64,000 bases of DNA from assembly GCF_003752365.1 (NCBI RefSeq), contig NZ_RJUO01000006.1:62001-126000 (forward strand). Reading direction: 5' to 3'. Each line of letters opens with the position of its first letter. Positions within the stretch are counted from its first letter, which is position 1. The position numbers and the translations under genes were made by a program. Shown in pieces: positions 8,358 to 17,040 of the stretch. Source of the DNA: Frondihabitans sp. PhB188. GTDB lineage: Bacteria > Actinomycetota > Actinomycetes > Actinomycetales > Microbacteriaceae. The notes beneath the pieces were generated by a model. The model was not told the DNA's origin and searched no databases. It saw only the letters and a list, made by a program, of their open reading frames with translations.

Positions 8358-9335
8358 TTAGGGGCGGGTGTTGTGGGGGTGTTCCGCGAATCGTTTTGCG
8401 TAGGCGGCGGTGAACCGTCCTGGGTGTCCGAATCCCCATGCTCGGGCGGTGTCGGCCACGTTGTTGCTCGAGCCTGATTGCAGTTCTTGTCGTACCCGGT
8501 CAAGACGCACGTCACGTAGATACCCGTTCGGGGTGACGTCAAGAAGCCGTTGGAAGCCCTCCTGAAGAGCACGCAGGCTGAGGTCGGCGGCTGCCGCGAT
8601 CATGGTGGTGCTGATCGGGAGGTGGCAGTTCGCGTGGATGTACTCCACGGCTGCCCTGATGCGGGCGTTCCCGGGTTGCAGGAGACCTGCCGGGAGGTCG
8701 AGGGTTTGTGGGGGGAACATGCCGAGGGTAGCGAGAGCTGCGATGCGGCCCATTTCGGCTTGGAGGATGGGGCTTGCGTCTGGGTCGGCCACCATTCGGG
8801 ACACGAGTGCGAGGGTGTTCCGCCACGACCTGATCGCCGCGTCGGCGGGTGTCCGGGTGGTGTCGAGGTGCAAGGTGCCAGGGGCGGCGCCGTGGTGCTC
8901 GGCGGCGATGCGTTCGAGGAACGGTTTGTGGAAGTGGACGAGTTTCTGTTCCACGTCAGCCATGTCGAACGACACCGGCCGGTCGGTGGGGAACATGAAC
9001 GGCTGTCCGAGAACCAGCGTGGTGCTGCTTCGGGCGGTGTCGAAACCTCCGTGGCCTCCGGTGATCCACGACAAGACGTAGTCGTCTTCCGGGTTCATTT
9101 CCCCGGCGATCTGGCCAAGGAACCGGGTGTTCCGCAGGGTCATGTCGCCGTCGCCCAGGGCGGTGTGCCGAAAGGAGAAGTCTTGGTCGGTGGTGGACAC
9201 CTCCCAGGGGGCGCCCCCGTTGTAGGTGGCCCGGAAAAGATGCACAGCTTGATCGATGCTGGTGCCTTCGGCCTCCACCCGGACCCGGGGGTTTGTGAGG
9301 TCGGAAGCGGGCACGACGAAATTGTGGCACAGCAA
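8358..9335 (-). CDS. AraC-family transcriptional regulator
   Basis: 325 residues. The C-terminal 100 hold two helix-turn-helix units: MIAAAADLSLRALQEGFQRL, with LDVTPNGYLRDVRLDRVRQE, and VADTARAWGFGHPGRFTAAY. The N-terminal 200 residues look like the AraC-binding-like domain (QAVHLFRATYNGG; FMFPTDRPVSF) used by activators of catabolic genes. GTG codons near the start could be alternatives. It is convergent with the sigma gene and in the same orientation as the TetR gene 67 bp upstream. Confidence 0.88.
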   Translation of the reverse strand: MLCHNFVVPASDLTNPRVRVEAEGTSIDQAVHLFRATYNGGAPWEVSTTDQDFSFRHTALGDGDMTLRNTRFLGQIAGEMNPEDDYVLSWITGGHGGFDTARSSTTLVLGQPFMFPTDRPVSFDMADVEQKLVHFHKPFLERIAAEHHGAAPGTLHLDTTRTPADAAIRSWRNTLALVSRMVADPDASPILQAEMGRIAALATLGMFPPQTLDLPAGLLQPGNARIRAAVEYIHANCHLPISTTMIAAAADLSLRALQEGFQRLLDVTPNGYLRDVRLDRVRQELQSGSSNNVADTARAWGFGHPGRFTAAYAKRFAEHPHNTRP

Positions 9336-9402
9336 CCGGAGGCGGCGGGATTACGTACCGGGGGAGTGCATTTCGGGCTCTCATTTGCGAGGCATGTACC
9401 GG

Positions 9403-10014
9403 CTAGAAGTGGATGACGTCGAGGTCGGTTTGATAGACGGCGATCAGCATTGCGGCTGCGGTCCGTGCTTCCCGGGCAGGGGAGGGGTCGGTGGTCAGGG
9501 CGGCGGTGACTTGGGCGCCTTCGGCGAGGATCGCGATGCTGGTCCCCAGTGACCGGGGGAGTCCCCCTGACACGGCCAGATCTTCCACCATGGTGGTGAA
9601 CGCTTTCACGTGTCGGGCGGCCATCTGCAACACCCAGGGGTTGTCGATCCCGAGAGAGGTGTAGACGGTGGAGAACACCGTAGTTTTGTAGGCCTCTTCG
9701 GCAAACCATCTTTCCAGGAACCCGAAGATGGATAGGACTTTGTCGTGTGATGCGTCGAATTTGTCGCAGCAGTCCTGCACCCGCCCCATCCAGACAAGGT
9801 GGCGCCTATCGACGACGGCTTCGGTGAGCAGATCCAGAGAGGCAAACACGGAAAAGATTTCTTCCTCGCTGGCCCCGCAGTCGGCAGTCGCCTGGGACAT
9901 CGTTGTAGGACGGAACCCATGGAGGGTGAAGTAGGCGTCGGCACCGTCGAGGATCTGCTGTCGCCGACCCTCCATCAGAAGGGGAACGGTGGACGGGTTA
10001 TTCACGGGGATCAC
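9403..10014 (-). CDS. TetR/AcrR-family regulator, divergent from rhodopsin
   Basis: 203 residues. The N-terminal helix-turn-helix reads RRQQILDGADAYFTLHGFRP, then TTMSQATADCGASEEEIFSV; the second helix is somewhat atypical (FASLDLLTEAVVDRR). The rest is an all-helical ligand domain. It is transcribed away from the rhodopsin gene with 248 bp between starts, the usual position for a local repressor, so it is the best candidate regulator of the rhodopsin. Confidence 0.8.
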   Translation of the reverse strand: MIPVNNPSTVPLLMEGRRQQILDGADAYFTLHGFRPTTMSQATADCGASEEEIFSVFASLDLLTEAVVDRRHLVWMGRVQDCCDKFDASHDKVLSIFGFLERWFAEEAYKTTVFSTVYTSLGIDNPWVLQMAARHVKAFTTMVEDLAVSGGLPRSLGTSIAILAEGAQVTAALTTDPSPAREARTAAAMLIAVYQTDLDVIHF

Positions 10015-10262
10015 AATCGGTTACGAGGCCAAGCTTCGACAGTAGGCGACCTCGCACCTGTTGGCGGCTTTCAATGGAGTGATCCGCGTATCCCGACACA
10101 GCAATGCCAGGTGCCGCGTAAACCGACCCCGAGCTTTCGCCTTGGTATGGCCGGCTGAGGTCCGCAACCCCTCGAATGTCGGTGGTCGTTTCTGGTGCCT
10201 GAGGGCTACTACTGAAACGGCTCGATGCCACTGCTGGCTCGACCCCTACCGGAAGGCTTGTC

Positions 10263-11177
10263 GTGGTTGCTGTGATCGCCCCGTGGAAAGACACCCTCAC
10301 CTCAGGGGAGCATTCCCTGATCTTCTACAGCCTCGTCATCGCCGGGCTTGCCCTGTTGGGCTACCTGCTAAAAACGGCACTGTCGTTGTCCGAGGTGGGG
10401 ACGAAGTACCGTCCGGCGGTCCTTGCCAGCATTGGCATCACCGGGATCGCATTCGTGTCCTACGTGGTCCTCGTCATCAAGTTCGACATCGGCTACGACC
10501 CGAAAGGGTCCAACTGGGTGCCGAACTCTGACGCGCTATTGTCGTGGTCGCCCCGGTATATGGACTGGTCCGTGACCGTGCCGCTGCTCATGATTGAGCT
10601 GATCGCGGTCAGTGCCCTCACCGGCGCTCTTGCCCGCCGGGTCCGGTTCCTTGGTGTGGGGGGCGCGTTCGCAATGATCTTCACCGGGTACCTGGGCGGC
10701 GTCGTCATCGACAACGGCGAAAACCTCGGGGCGTTGTGGCTGTGGGGTGTCATCAGCGGCCTGTTCATGGTCGGCCTGTACGTCCTGATCCTCTTCACCG
10801 TCCTGAAAACCCTTCCCGGTTTGGAAGCGGAGGCGCGCGGCAGCTACCGGAACGCGATGATCCTTTTGATGGTCATTTGGTTCGCGTACCCGATCGCGTT
10901 CGGGCTGCAGGGCTTCGCCAGTGGCGGCGGCCGGACCACGGCGATGCAGGTGGTGTTAAGTTTCGCGGATATCGTCGCCAAGGTCGGGTTCGCGGTCCTG
11001 ATCCACAAGGTTGCGAAACTCCGCACCGCTCAGGACGTCAACAACGGAACGGACACGCACCCTGAAGCAGTGTGGATGTCCGGGGTGAAACACTCCAACA
11101 GCATCCAACCCTCCGTCCAGGCGCCGGCTGTTGCGGCTCCGGCCGCACAGCCCCGGTTCCGCCGGAACCAAAAATGA
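10263..11177 (+). CDS. microbial rhodopsin, DTE-type light-driven proton pump
   Basis: 304 residues with seven membrane helices. Helix C reads SPRYMDWSVTVPLLMIEL: Arg98, proton acceptor Asp101, Thr105 and donor-position Glu112, the DTE set of outward proton pumps. The residue at the proteorhodopsin spectral-tuning site is Leu109, which predicts green absorption. Helix F has WFAYPIAFGLQG. Helix G has Asp236 and Schiff-base Lys240 in SFADIVAKVGFAVL. The start is GTG 10263 with GGAAGG upstream. The tail after helix G is long and Ala/Pro-rich. No retinal or carotenoid genes lie in the window, so retinal must be made elsewhere or taken up. Confidence 0.95.
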   Translation: MVAVIAPWKDTLTSGEHSLIFYSLVIAGLALLGYLLKTALSLSEVGTKYRPAVLASIGITGIAFVSYVVLVIKFDIGYDPKGSNWVPNSDALLSWSPRYMDWSVTVPLLMIELIAVSALTGALARRVRFLGVGGAFAMIFTGYLGGVVIDNGENLGALWLWGVISGLFMVGLYVLILFTVLKTLPGLEAEARGSYRNAMILLMVIWFAYPIAFGLQGFASGGGRTTAMQVVLSFADIVAKVGFAVLIHKVAKLRTAQDVNNGTDTHPEAVWMSGVKHSNSIQPSVQAPAVAAPAAQPRFRRNQK

Positions 11178-11234
11178 CCGAGGCGGAGCGAAGGCACGAA
11201 ATGCCCGGCACGGCCCCTCTAGGGAGAGGCGGGT

Positions 11235-11897
11235 GTGGTTGTGGCGACGGTCATCTTTGACGTCAACGAGACCCTGTCGGACCTGTCGGCCTTATCGGCG
11301 GCGTTTGACCGGGTGGGAGCTCATCCCGACTTGATCGAGACCTGGTTCGCGGGCACCCTCCGAGACGCGTTCACGTTGAACTTCACCACCGGGCCTCAAC
11401 CGTTCCAGGATGTTGCTCGCAGCGCGCTGCTCGGTCTGCTCTCTCAAGAAGACCACCTCACCGTGAGCACGGAGGAAGCCGCGGACACGGTGATGGCCGC
11501 GTTCGCTGAGCTTCCGGTGCACCCGGACGTCCCAGAGGGGGTGCGGGCACTGGCCCGTGCGGGGCATCGGTTGGTGGCGTTATCCAACGGGTCCGTGGAG
11601 AACACGGAACAGCTTCTGGAACGGGCAGGGCTGCGGGAGGAGTTCGCGCTGCTGCTCAGCGTGGACGACGCCGGAGCGTGGAAACCAGACCGGCGCGCCT
11701 ACGAATACGCCCTCCACACCAGCGGCGTCCAGCCCAGGGACGCAGTCCTGATCGCCGTGCACCCGTGGGATCTTCACGGCGCCCACCAGGCGGGCCTTCG
11801 AACCGTGTTCCTTGACCGAACACGGGCGCTGTGGCCGGGCGTGTTCACCGCACCCGACCAGCACGTCCACTCGCTGCTCGACGTCGTCTTGCCGTGA
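11235..11897 (+). CDS. HAD-superfamily hydrolase, haloacid dehalogenase type II-like
   Basis: About 220 residues. Motif I is IFDVNETLSDL with nucleophile Asp near residue 9, motif II is LSNGS, and KPD plus VHPWDLHGAHQAGL form the rest of the active site. The HPWD signature is typical of L-2-haloacid dehalogenase-like proteins. GGGAGAGG precedes the GTG. It lies 57 bp after the rhodopsin in the same direction and may share its transcript. Dehalogenation is not proven; the family also contains phosphatases. Confidence 0.85.
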   Translation: MVVATVIFDVNETLSDLSALSAAFDRVGAHPDLIETWFAGTLRDAFTLNFTTGPQPFQDVARSALLGLLSQEDHLTVSTEEAADTVMAAFAELPVHPDVPEGVRALARAGHRLVALSNGSVENTEQLLERAGLREEFALLLSVDDAGAWKPDRRAYEYALHTSGVQPRDAVLIAVHPWDLHGAHQAGLRTVFLDRTRALWPGVFTAPDQHVHSLLDVVLP

Positions 11898-11945
11898 CCG
11901 TGCCCGCATTCACCGGAATTAGCTGAGGACTGGTTCACTCACTTC

Positions 11946-13001
11946 ATGGACTCATTGCCCCTTTGGCTTCTGGGACTGATCTTCGTCGCGGGCGCAGCTG
12001 TCATCTGGGTCGCCGGTATTCAGTTGTCGAAGACGACGGATGTCCTTGATGCGAAACTGCACCTGGGAAGCGCCCTTGGCGGGTTGATCGTTCTGGCGGT
12101 GGCAACTAACCTGCCGGAGATCGCGATCACGGTCAGTGCCGCCGTGTCGGGGAACATCGAAGTCGCTGCCGGAAACATCCTCGGCGGCATTGCCCTGCAA
12201 ACCGTCGTCTTGGTGATCCTTGACGTGTTCGGGAAACGCGGGTCCGGGGTGAAACCGTTGACCTACCGGGCGGCTTCATTGACGTTGCTGCTGGAAGCCG
12301 CCATTGTCGTGGCGGTCCTCGCTGTCGTGATTGCTGGCAGCCAACTTCCCTCGGGTCTCGTGGTCGCACGTCTCACCCCTGACGTTGCCCTGATCGCCGC
12401 CCTCTGGGTGGTCGGGTTGCTGCTGGTGCAGCGCGCCGGGAAAGGTCTGCCGTGGCACGAAAATGGGCACGCACCCGATAGCAGGCCCCACCAGCACGGG
12501 CACCGCAGGAAAAAGCCCGATAAGACGACAGGCACGACCAAAGCGGCCGTCATCTTCGCCGCATCAGCCGCAGCGACCCTCGTTGGAGGCGTCGTCCTCG
12601 AGCAAGCCGGTGACGCCGCATCCACCAAAATCGGCCTCTCCGGTGTGCTGTTCGGGGCCACCGTCCTTGCCCTGGCCACATCTCTCCCGGAGATATCGAC
12701 AGGCCTTCAGGCGGTGAAGCAAGGCGACGACAACCTCGCCATGAGCGACATTTTCGGCGGCAACGCGTTCCTGCCCGTGCTGTTTCTAGTCGCGACCGTC
12801 ATTTCCGGCAAAGCGATCCTCCCGCAAGCCAACGCCAGCGACATCTACCTCACCGCCATCGCCGCCCTCCTCACCCTGGTCTACGTCGTCGGACTGCTGT
12901 TCCGACCGCAGAAACGCATCGCCGGGATGGGCGTGGACTCCCTCCTCGTCATCGTTCTCTACCTCGCCGGAATCGCGGGTCTTTTCGCCATCACCGCCTA
13001 A
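11946..13001 (+). CDS. sodium/calcium exchanger-family membrane antiporter
   Basis: 351 residues and about ten membrane helices in two inverted halves. The two alpha repeats are clear: AVATNLPEIAITVSA with NILGGI, and ALATSLPEISTGLQA with DIFGGNAF. A His-rich cytoplasmic loop between the halves (near residues 172-190) may sense or bind metal. It follows the rhodopsin and HAD genes on the same strand at short spacing. A light-driven proton gradient could power cation export, but that link is inference. Confidence 0.88.
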   Translation: MDSLPLWLLGLIFVAGAAVIWVAGIQLSKTTDVLDAKLHLGSALGGLIVLAVATNLPEIAITVSAAVSGNIEVAAGNILGGIALQTVVLVILDVFGKRGSGVKPLTYRAASLTLLLEAAIVVAVLAVVIAGSQLPSGLVVARLTPDVALIAALWVVGLLLVQRAGKGLPWHENGHAPDSRPHQHGHRRKKPDKTTGTTKAAVIFAASAAATLVGGVVLEQAGDAASTKIGLSGVLFGATVLALATSLPEISTGLQAVKQGDDNLAMSDIFGGNAFLPVLFLVATVISGKAILPQANASDIYLTAIAALLTLVYVVGLLFRPQKRIAGMGVDSLLVIVLYLAGIAGLFAITA

Positions 13002-13065
13002 CAAACAAGCTCGATGAGCGGGTGCTCGTCACGGTGTCAATGACTGCTACGGCAAGCGGGTGAGT

Positions 13066-13103
13066 GTCCTGCGGCGCACGGTCGGGGAGCGGCGCCGCAG
13101 GAC
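13066..13103 (+). terminator. strong GC hairpin after the exchanger gene
   Basis: GTCCTGCGGCGC and GCGCCGCAGGAC form a perfect 12-bp stem with a 14-base loop, 65 bp past the exchanger stop. There is no T tract, so it may be a terminator of the GC-hairpin type or an RNA structure in the kinase leader. Confidence 0.5.
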
Positions 13104-13245
13104 TCCGCGGGCTTCCTCGACGTCGAGGCGCGACACTGCCGGATCGTGGTGGGGCTATCGATTGGTTCGGGCCATCAAGCCACTGCGAAGCCACGCGGAT
13201 ATGCGAGCAGTGTCCCGAGCGTAGGAGTTCATGGCGGCGTGCGTG

Positions 13246-13265
13246 AACCCCTCCTTTGGGGGGTT
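13246..13265. promoter_or_regulatory. AACCCC/GGGGTT palindrome upstream of kinase
   Basis: Inverted repeat AACCCC...GGGGTT about 250 bp before the kinase start, similar in type to the ones at 7655, 19288, 36117 and 52188. Confidence 0.3.
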
Positions 13266-13517
13266 TACGGCCCGCAGAAATGTGACCCTTTTTCGGGTGT
13301 CAGCTAATGTGCCGACTTTCCCCGCTGTCCCGGCTCACATAGTGTTGCGACCATTCAGGGCATTCGGGTTGCCGCTGATTTGGTTAGTGCGGGGCCGGTG
13401 TCTTCGGGTGACACCGGCCCCCTCCCGTTTGTCGTCAGGGCGACTCGCGTAAGCATGCGAGGTCCGCCGTGTTGTTGTAGACGTTGGGGCAGCGCGCCGG
13501 TTAAAAAGAAAGGCCCC

Positions 13518-14855
13518 GTGAAGATGATTCGATATCTGAGGCGTGTGTCCCGGGACACTCCTGGGGTGGGGATGTCGAAGGCGATCACGTCCACCTTGGT
13601 GGAACAGGCCATTGCCCGCGTCTATGCGGGGATTGCTTTGGTGTTCGGGGCGACGGCGGTGGGGCCTGCGTTTTCGGGGCAGCGGGTCATGGATCAACGG
13701 TGGGCGTGGGTGTTTGGGTTGTTGCTGTTCTCCGGGCTTACCGCTAGTGCGATGGCAGGTGTTCTGGTGAGGTGGGTGCGACCAGCTTCCGGCGTTGTGG
13801 CGGTGGCGTACTTCCTCATGGTGGTGTCGTGGCCGTTCGCTGTGTCCGACATCACACACGTCCAACCGCAACCACCGTGGCTGTGGGGGCTGTGCAATGT
13901 GGCGATGGCTGCCGCTGTTGTCGGGTTCTCGGAACTTCTTGCCGGCGCATACGTGTTCGCGGTATCGGTGGCATGGTGCCTGATCCGGCTGACCCCCTCT
14001 GGCGGAGCTGTCGGCATCGAACGGGCCCTTCAGGATGCTGGGTATGTGTTCATCCTCGGCATGGCGGTGCTTTTGGTGGCCCTGATGCTGCGCCGGACCG
14101 CGCTCGAGGTGGACCAGCGTCACATCGTTGCTACGACCAGGTATGCGACGGCGACGAAAGAGCACGAGTTCGAAAAGCAGCGAATGACCGTCGACGCACT
14201 CCTCCACGACAGTGTCCTCACCACACTCCTGCAGGTCTCCCGCGCGGACACGCCCGCTCAGCAGCGGTTGGCGGCGCGGATGGCGATCACATCGTTGAAC
14301 GTGATCGCGGATACCGAAGAAAGCTTCGACCAGCAGCACGCTCCTGTCACCGCGGGAGAGGTCACAACCAGGTTCCAGCAGATAAGGGCCGAGCTTGGTG
14401 TTCCTGTCACTCTTCGCATTACTGGGCCCGACGCGCACGACATCCCGCACGCGGTCGCGGAGACGTTGTTCGCTGCCGCCTTGCAAGCCCTCGTCAACAG
14501 TGTCCAACATGCGGGGCCTGCCGTGACAGTGCGGTCTGTGACAGTCGACTGGACAGGCACTTGTGTCACCGTGACCATCCGGGACGACGGGCAAGGGTTT
14601 GACACGGCGGCACCGTCGCCGCGCTTGGGTGTGAGAGTGTCGATTATTGAGCGGATGGACGCTATCGGCGGGACCACCGTCATCGATTCCGCACCCGGGC
14701 AGGGGACACGAGTAGCCCTTACTTGGGTACACCCCGTGGCGGCTCTGCACGTTGCGGACGGTGGTGGCGTGAGCCCAGCTACGACGATGTCGCCGAAAGC
14801 GAAGTCGCGGACCCCCGCGCACGTTGGTCAACCCTCTCGAGGATATTTTCACTGA
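13518..14855 (+). CDS. orphan sensor histidine kinase
   Basis: 445 residues. The N-terminal 195 form about six membrane helices with no large outer domain. The dimerisation helix carries the phospho-acceptor in DALLHDSVLTTLL (His230). The ATPase domain has ALQALVNSVQHAG (Asn327) and DDGQGFD (356-362), then LGVRVSIIERM and GQGTRVAL. Architecture is NarL/DesK-like, which usually pairs with a LuxR-type response regulator, but none is adjacent. The C-terminal 45 residues are a low-complexity tail. Start GTG 13518 follows AAGAAAGG. Its catalytic part closely resembles the first module of the kinase at 36.2 kb. Confidence 0.85.
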   Translation: MKMIRYLRRVSRDTPGVGMSKAITSTLVEQAIARVYAGIALVFGATAVGPAFSGQRVMDQRWAWVFGLLLFSGLTASAMAGVLVRWVRPASGVVAVAYFLMVVSWPFAVSDITHVQPQPPWLWGLCNVAMAAAVVGFSELLAGAYVFAVSVAWCLIRLTPSGGAVGIERALQDAGYVFILGMAVLLVALMLRRTALEVDQRHIVATTRYATATKEHEFEKQRMTVDALLHDSVLTTLLQVSRADTPAQQRLAARMAITSLNVIADTEESFDQQHAPVTAGEVTTRFQQIRAELGVPVTLRITGPDAHDIPHAVAETLFAAALQALVNSVQHAGPAVTVRSVTVDWTGTCVTVTIRDDGQGFDTAAPSPRLGVRVSIIERMDAIGGTTVIDSAPGQGTRVALTWVHPVAALHVADGGGVSPATTMSPKAKSRTPAHVGQPSRGYFH

Positions 14856-14937
14856 GCACGCCTTCGGGCCGGTGAATTGACTCGGATGCGGCACACTGGT
14901 GCTCCGCTGTTTCGTACCTTCCTTTAGGAGATCAGCC

Positions 14938-15405
14938 ATGACTGATGCGCCAATTGATCCGTTTACGGCCGTGGCTCCCTTGTCGACGACGTTGCACCGG
15001 TTGGATGAGGCTCACCGTCGGTTCCGGAACTATGTCGCTGTGAGCCTGGCCTTGTCGCCGACGGAGTTGACGGCGCTGCTGGTCATCGCGATCACCCCTG
15101 GCATCAGCCCGAGTGCGCTTGCGGCGGACCTCACCGTGACGCACGGAGCGGTCACGGTGCTGATCGACCGGCTCGAAGATGCAGGCCTGACCGAAAAAGT
15201 CCCTAACCCGGTGCGTCCTCAGGTGAGGGAACTTGCGTTGACCGTCGCCGGCCAGCAGACACTGACGAAAATGCGGACGGCATACCGGGTGGTCCTCGGG
15301 GAAGCGGATACGGACGGGGACCTCACCCGCATCCTGCCGCAGCTGGACAACATCACCGCCGCGTTGAACCTGGCGGCGGCTCGATGCTACCCGGGCATGA
15401 CGTAG
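14938..15405 (+). CDS. MarR-family transcriptional regulator
   Basis: 155 residues. The winged helix region is seen as LALSPTELTALLVIAITPGI, then ALAADLTVTHGAVTVLIDRL and EDAGLTEKVPNPVRPQVREL. The start ATG 14938 is preceded by TTTAGGAGATC, a strong binding site. It lies 82 bp after the kinase on the same strand. Confidence 0.82.
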   Translation: MTDAPIDPFTAVAPLSTTLHRLDEAHRRFRNYVAVSLALSPTELTALLVIAITPGISPSALAADLTVTHGAVTVLIDRLEDAGLTEKVPNPVRPQVRELALTVAGQQTLTKMRTAYRVVLGEADTDGDLTRILPQLDNITAALNLAAARCYPGMT

Positions 15406-15418
15406 CAGTCAGGGGCTC

Positions 15419-15727
15419 TCAGCGGAGATCCCGGTAGCCATCAGGAAGAGGGGTGCTGCTGTGGGGTCGTGGTGTCAGGGGTGTTGCTCGGACGCAGGGA
15501 ATTTTTCGATTTGACGGTGTCTTCCGGAAAGGATTGTCTCGGCGGCGCAGGAGCCGGTTCCCGATGATGGTGCCGAGATAGGTGCGGGTGGCCTGATCCC
15601 AGACGTCGCCGTCGCCGAATGGGCGCCATCCGATCCACCCACCTTATGGATCGAACACATGCGCACTGGACTCGCTCTCGAGATACGCGATCCACGTTCC
15701 ATGCGAGTCGAAAAGGTACATCGTCAT
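15419..15727 (-). pseudogene. beta-flap-like small protein with in-frame stop
   Basis: From ATG 15727 the frame reads MTMYLFDSHGTWIAYLESES, then VFDP, TAA at 15644-15646 (codon 28), then GGWIGWRPFGDGDVWDQATR and TYLGTIIGNRLLRRR. Alternating aromatic motifs (LFD..G.WIAY, GGWIGW, YLGTIIGNRL) are those of small actinobacterial four-fold beta-flap proteins. The frame is otherwise open over 103 codons, so one substitution has broken the gene. No re-initiation site is evident. Confidence 0.6.
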
Positions 15728-16235
15728 ATGCCCTCCACGATGATGTTGTCGCATGCAACTCAAGTTGTGCTGTTTCCTAGGCTGCGGCCTTATCAAACTT
15801 TCGACGCGGTGACCGGTGAGGGCATCCGCGTCCTCGCCGGGGTTCCACTGATTTGAGCTGCAACGGCGGGTGGGATGAGTGGGGTGCTGGCGTCACCCGA
15901 AGTCGCCAGCACCGCACCAACCTGATCAACGGCACGCCCACCCAAGGCGATGCCGGACACTTGACGGTAAAACCGGATCCGGAGCCTGCCTAGTCGGCGT
16001 CTTGGCGGACACCCGATCCAGGGGCAGAACGATTCCGCTCGGTGAGGACGCTTGTCCCCGAACGGGTGCACGTGGACACGCGGAGCCGACACGTTTTCGG
16101 GTACAGTTCGGGTCTTCGCCGGTGGCGGTTCGACACCCCGGGTCGGAGGTGTCGAGGTCACGGTAGACCGCACCGTGCACCCCGCACAAGGCCCGCCCTT
16201 CAACACCGCCGACGCGAGAGCAGTCTCTCAGTTGG
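15728..16235. other. intergenic stretch, no gene supported
   Basis: Several overlapping open frames of 85-137 codons exist on both strands, but none has a credible start, domain or codon pattern. It may hold remains of a decayed gene. Confidence 0.4.
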
Positions 16236-16916
16236 TCAGTGGCTGTCGAGGTCCCAGACGGGGGCGATGTATTCGCGGGTCCACCCGGCGCGCATCCGGG
16301 TCACGGCTCGGTCGTATGCTTCGAGGAGGTTCATGGCGGGGCGGACCATGGATTGCAGTTGCAGGCCTTCGTAGAGGGCGATGAGCTGCTCGGCGCCGCG
16401 GGCGGGTTCCATCGTCGCGGGCTCTCGTCCGGCGCGGATATCGGCGGTGAGTTGCTGGGCGACCATGAGGTGGAACCGGTGCCATTCCTGGTGCAGGAAC
16501 GACGCCATCGGGTGCTCCGGTGTCGCGGCGATGTTGACGGTGGCCGACAGGAGCCGCATCAGTGACGGGTCTTCGATATTGGCTTGGACAATGCCGCGGA
16601 GGAACATTACGGCGCCGTGTTGCTGGGCGAGGGGGAGGATGGGCCGCATCCTCTGACCGTTCCAGTAGTCGATGGTGGCCACCAGGAGCCCTTCCCAGGT
16701 GGGGAAATGGTCGGTGACCTCGCCGACGGTGACCTTTGCGGATGCGGCGACGAGGTCGAAGGAGGCGTCGTGGAACGCGAACCGGTGGAACATGCTGATG
16801 GCGCCCTGAATGATGCGCAACCGCATCTGGGTGTCCCCGGACAGGTGAACGAAGGCGGGCCCTGCTGAGGTCGCTGGTGCCGGGGGCGAGAAGGGGGAGG
16901 CTGCCAGATCAGTCAT
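16236..16916 (-). CDS. TetR-family regulator, paralogue of the 42.4 kb gene
   Basis: 226 residues. The helix-turn-helix region reads LRIIQGAISMFHRFAFHDAS, then FDLVAASAKVTVGEVTDHFP and TWEGLLVATIDYW. The ligand domain contains IEDPSLMRLLSATVNIAATP and EQLIALYEGLQLQSMVRP. The same segments are nearly unchanged in the TetR at 42441-43106, so the two are recent paralogues and may share operators. The neighbouring gene on the same strand is the helicase-associated-repeat protein upstream. Confidence 0.85.
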   Translation of the reverse strand: MTDLAASPFSPPAPATSAGPAFVHLSGDTQMRLRIIQGAISMFHRFAFHDASFDLVAASAKVTVGEVTDHFPTWEGLLVATIDYWNGQRMRPILPLAQQHGAVMFLRGIVQANIEDPSLMRLLSATVNIAATPEHPMASFLHQEWHRFHLMVAQQLTADIRAGREPATMEPARGAEQLIALYEGLQLQSMVRPAMNLLEAYDRAVTRMRAGWTREYIAPVWDLDSH

Positions 16917-17040
16917 AGGTGAACGCTAAACCGACCAGTGTCAGGTGTCGAACGCCCAGTTCGGGGTGCACAGGGCACCGGTCATAGTTGTAAAAGCCTT
17001 CACAGTGCAGGTGAGGGCCTGGGTGGGCGTGCCGTGGAGC

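Larger units (their letters stand above)
13002..13517 (+). other. long leader/intergenic region with strong hairpin
   Basis: No gene supported. It holds the perfect 12-bp hairpin at 13066-13103 and a C/G-tract palindrome at 13246-13265, and must contain the promoter of the kinase that starts at 13518. Confidence 0.5.
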
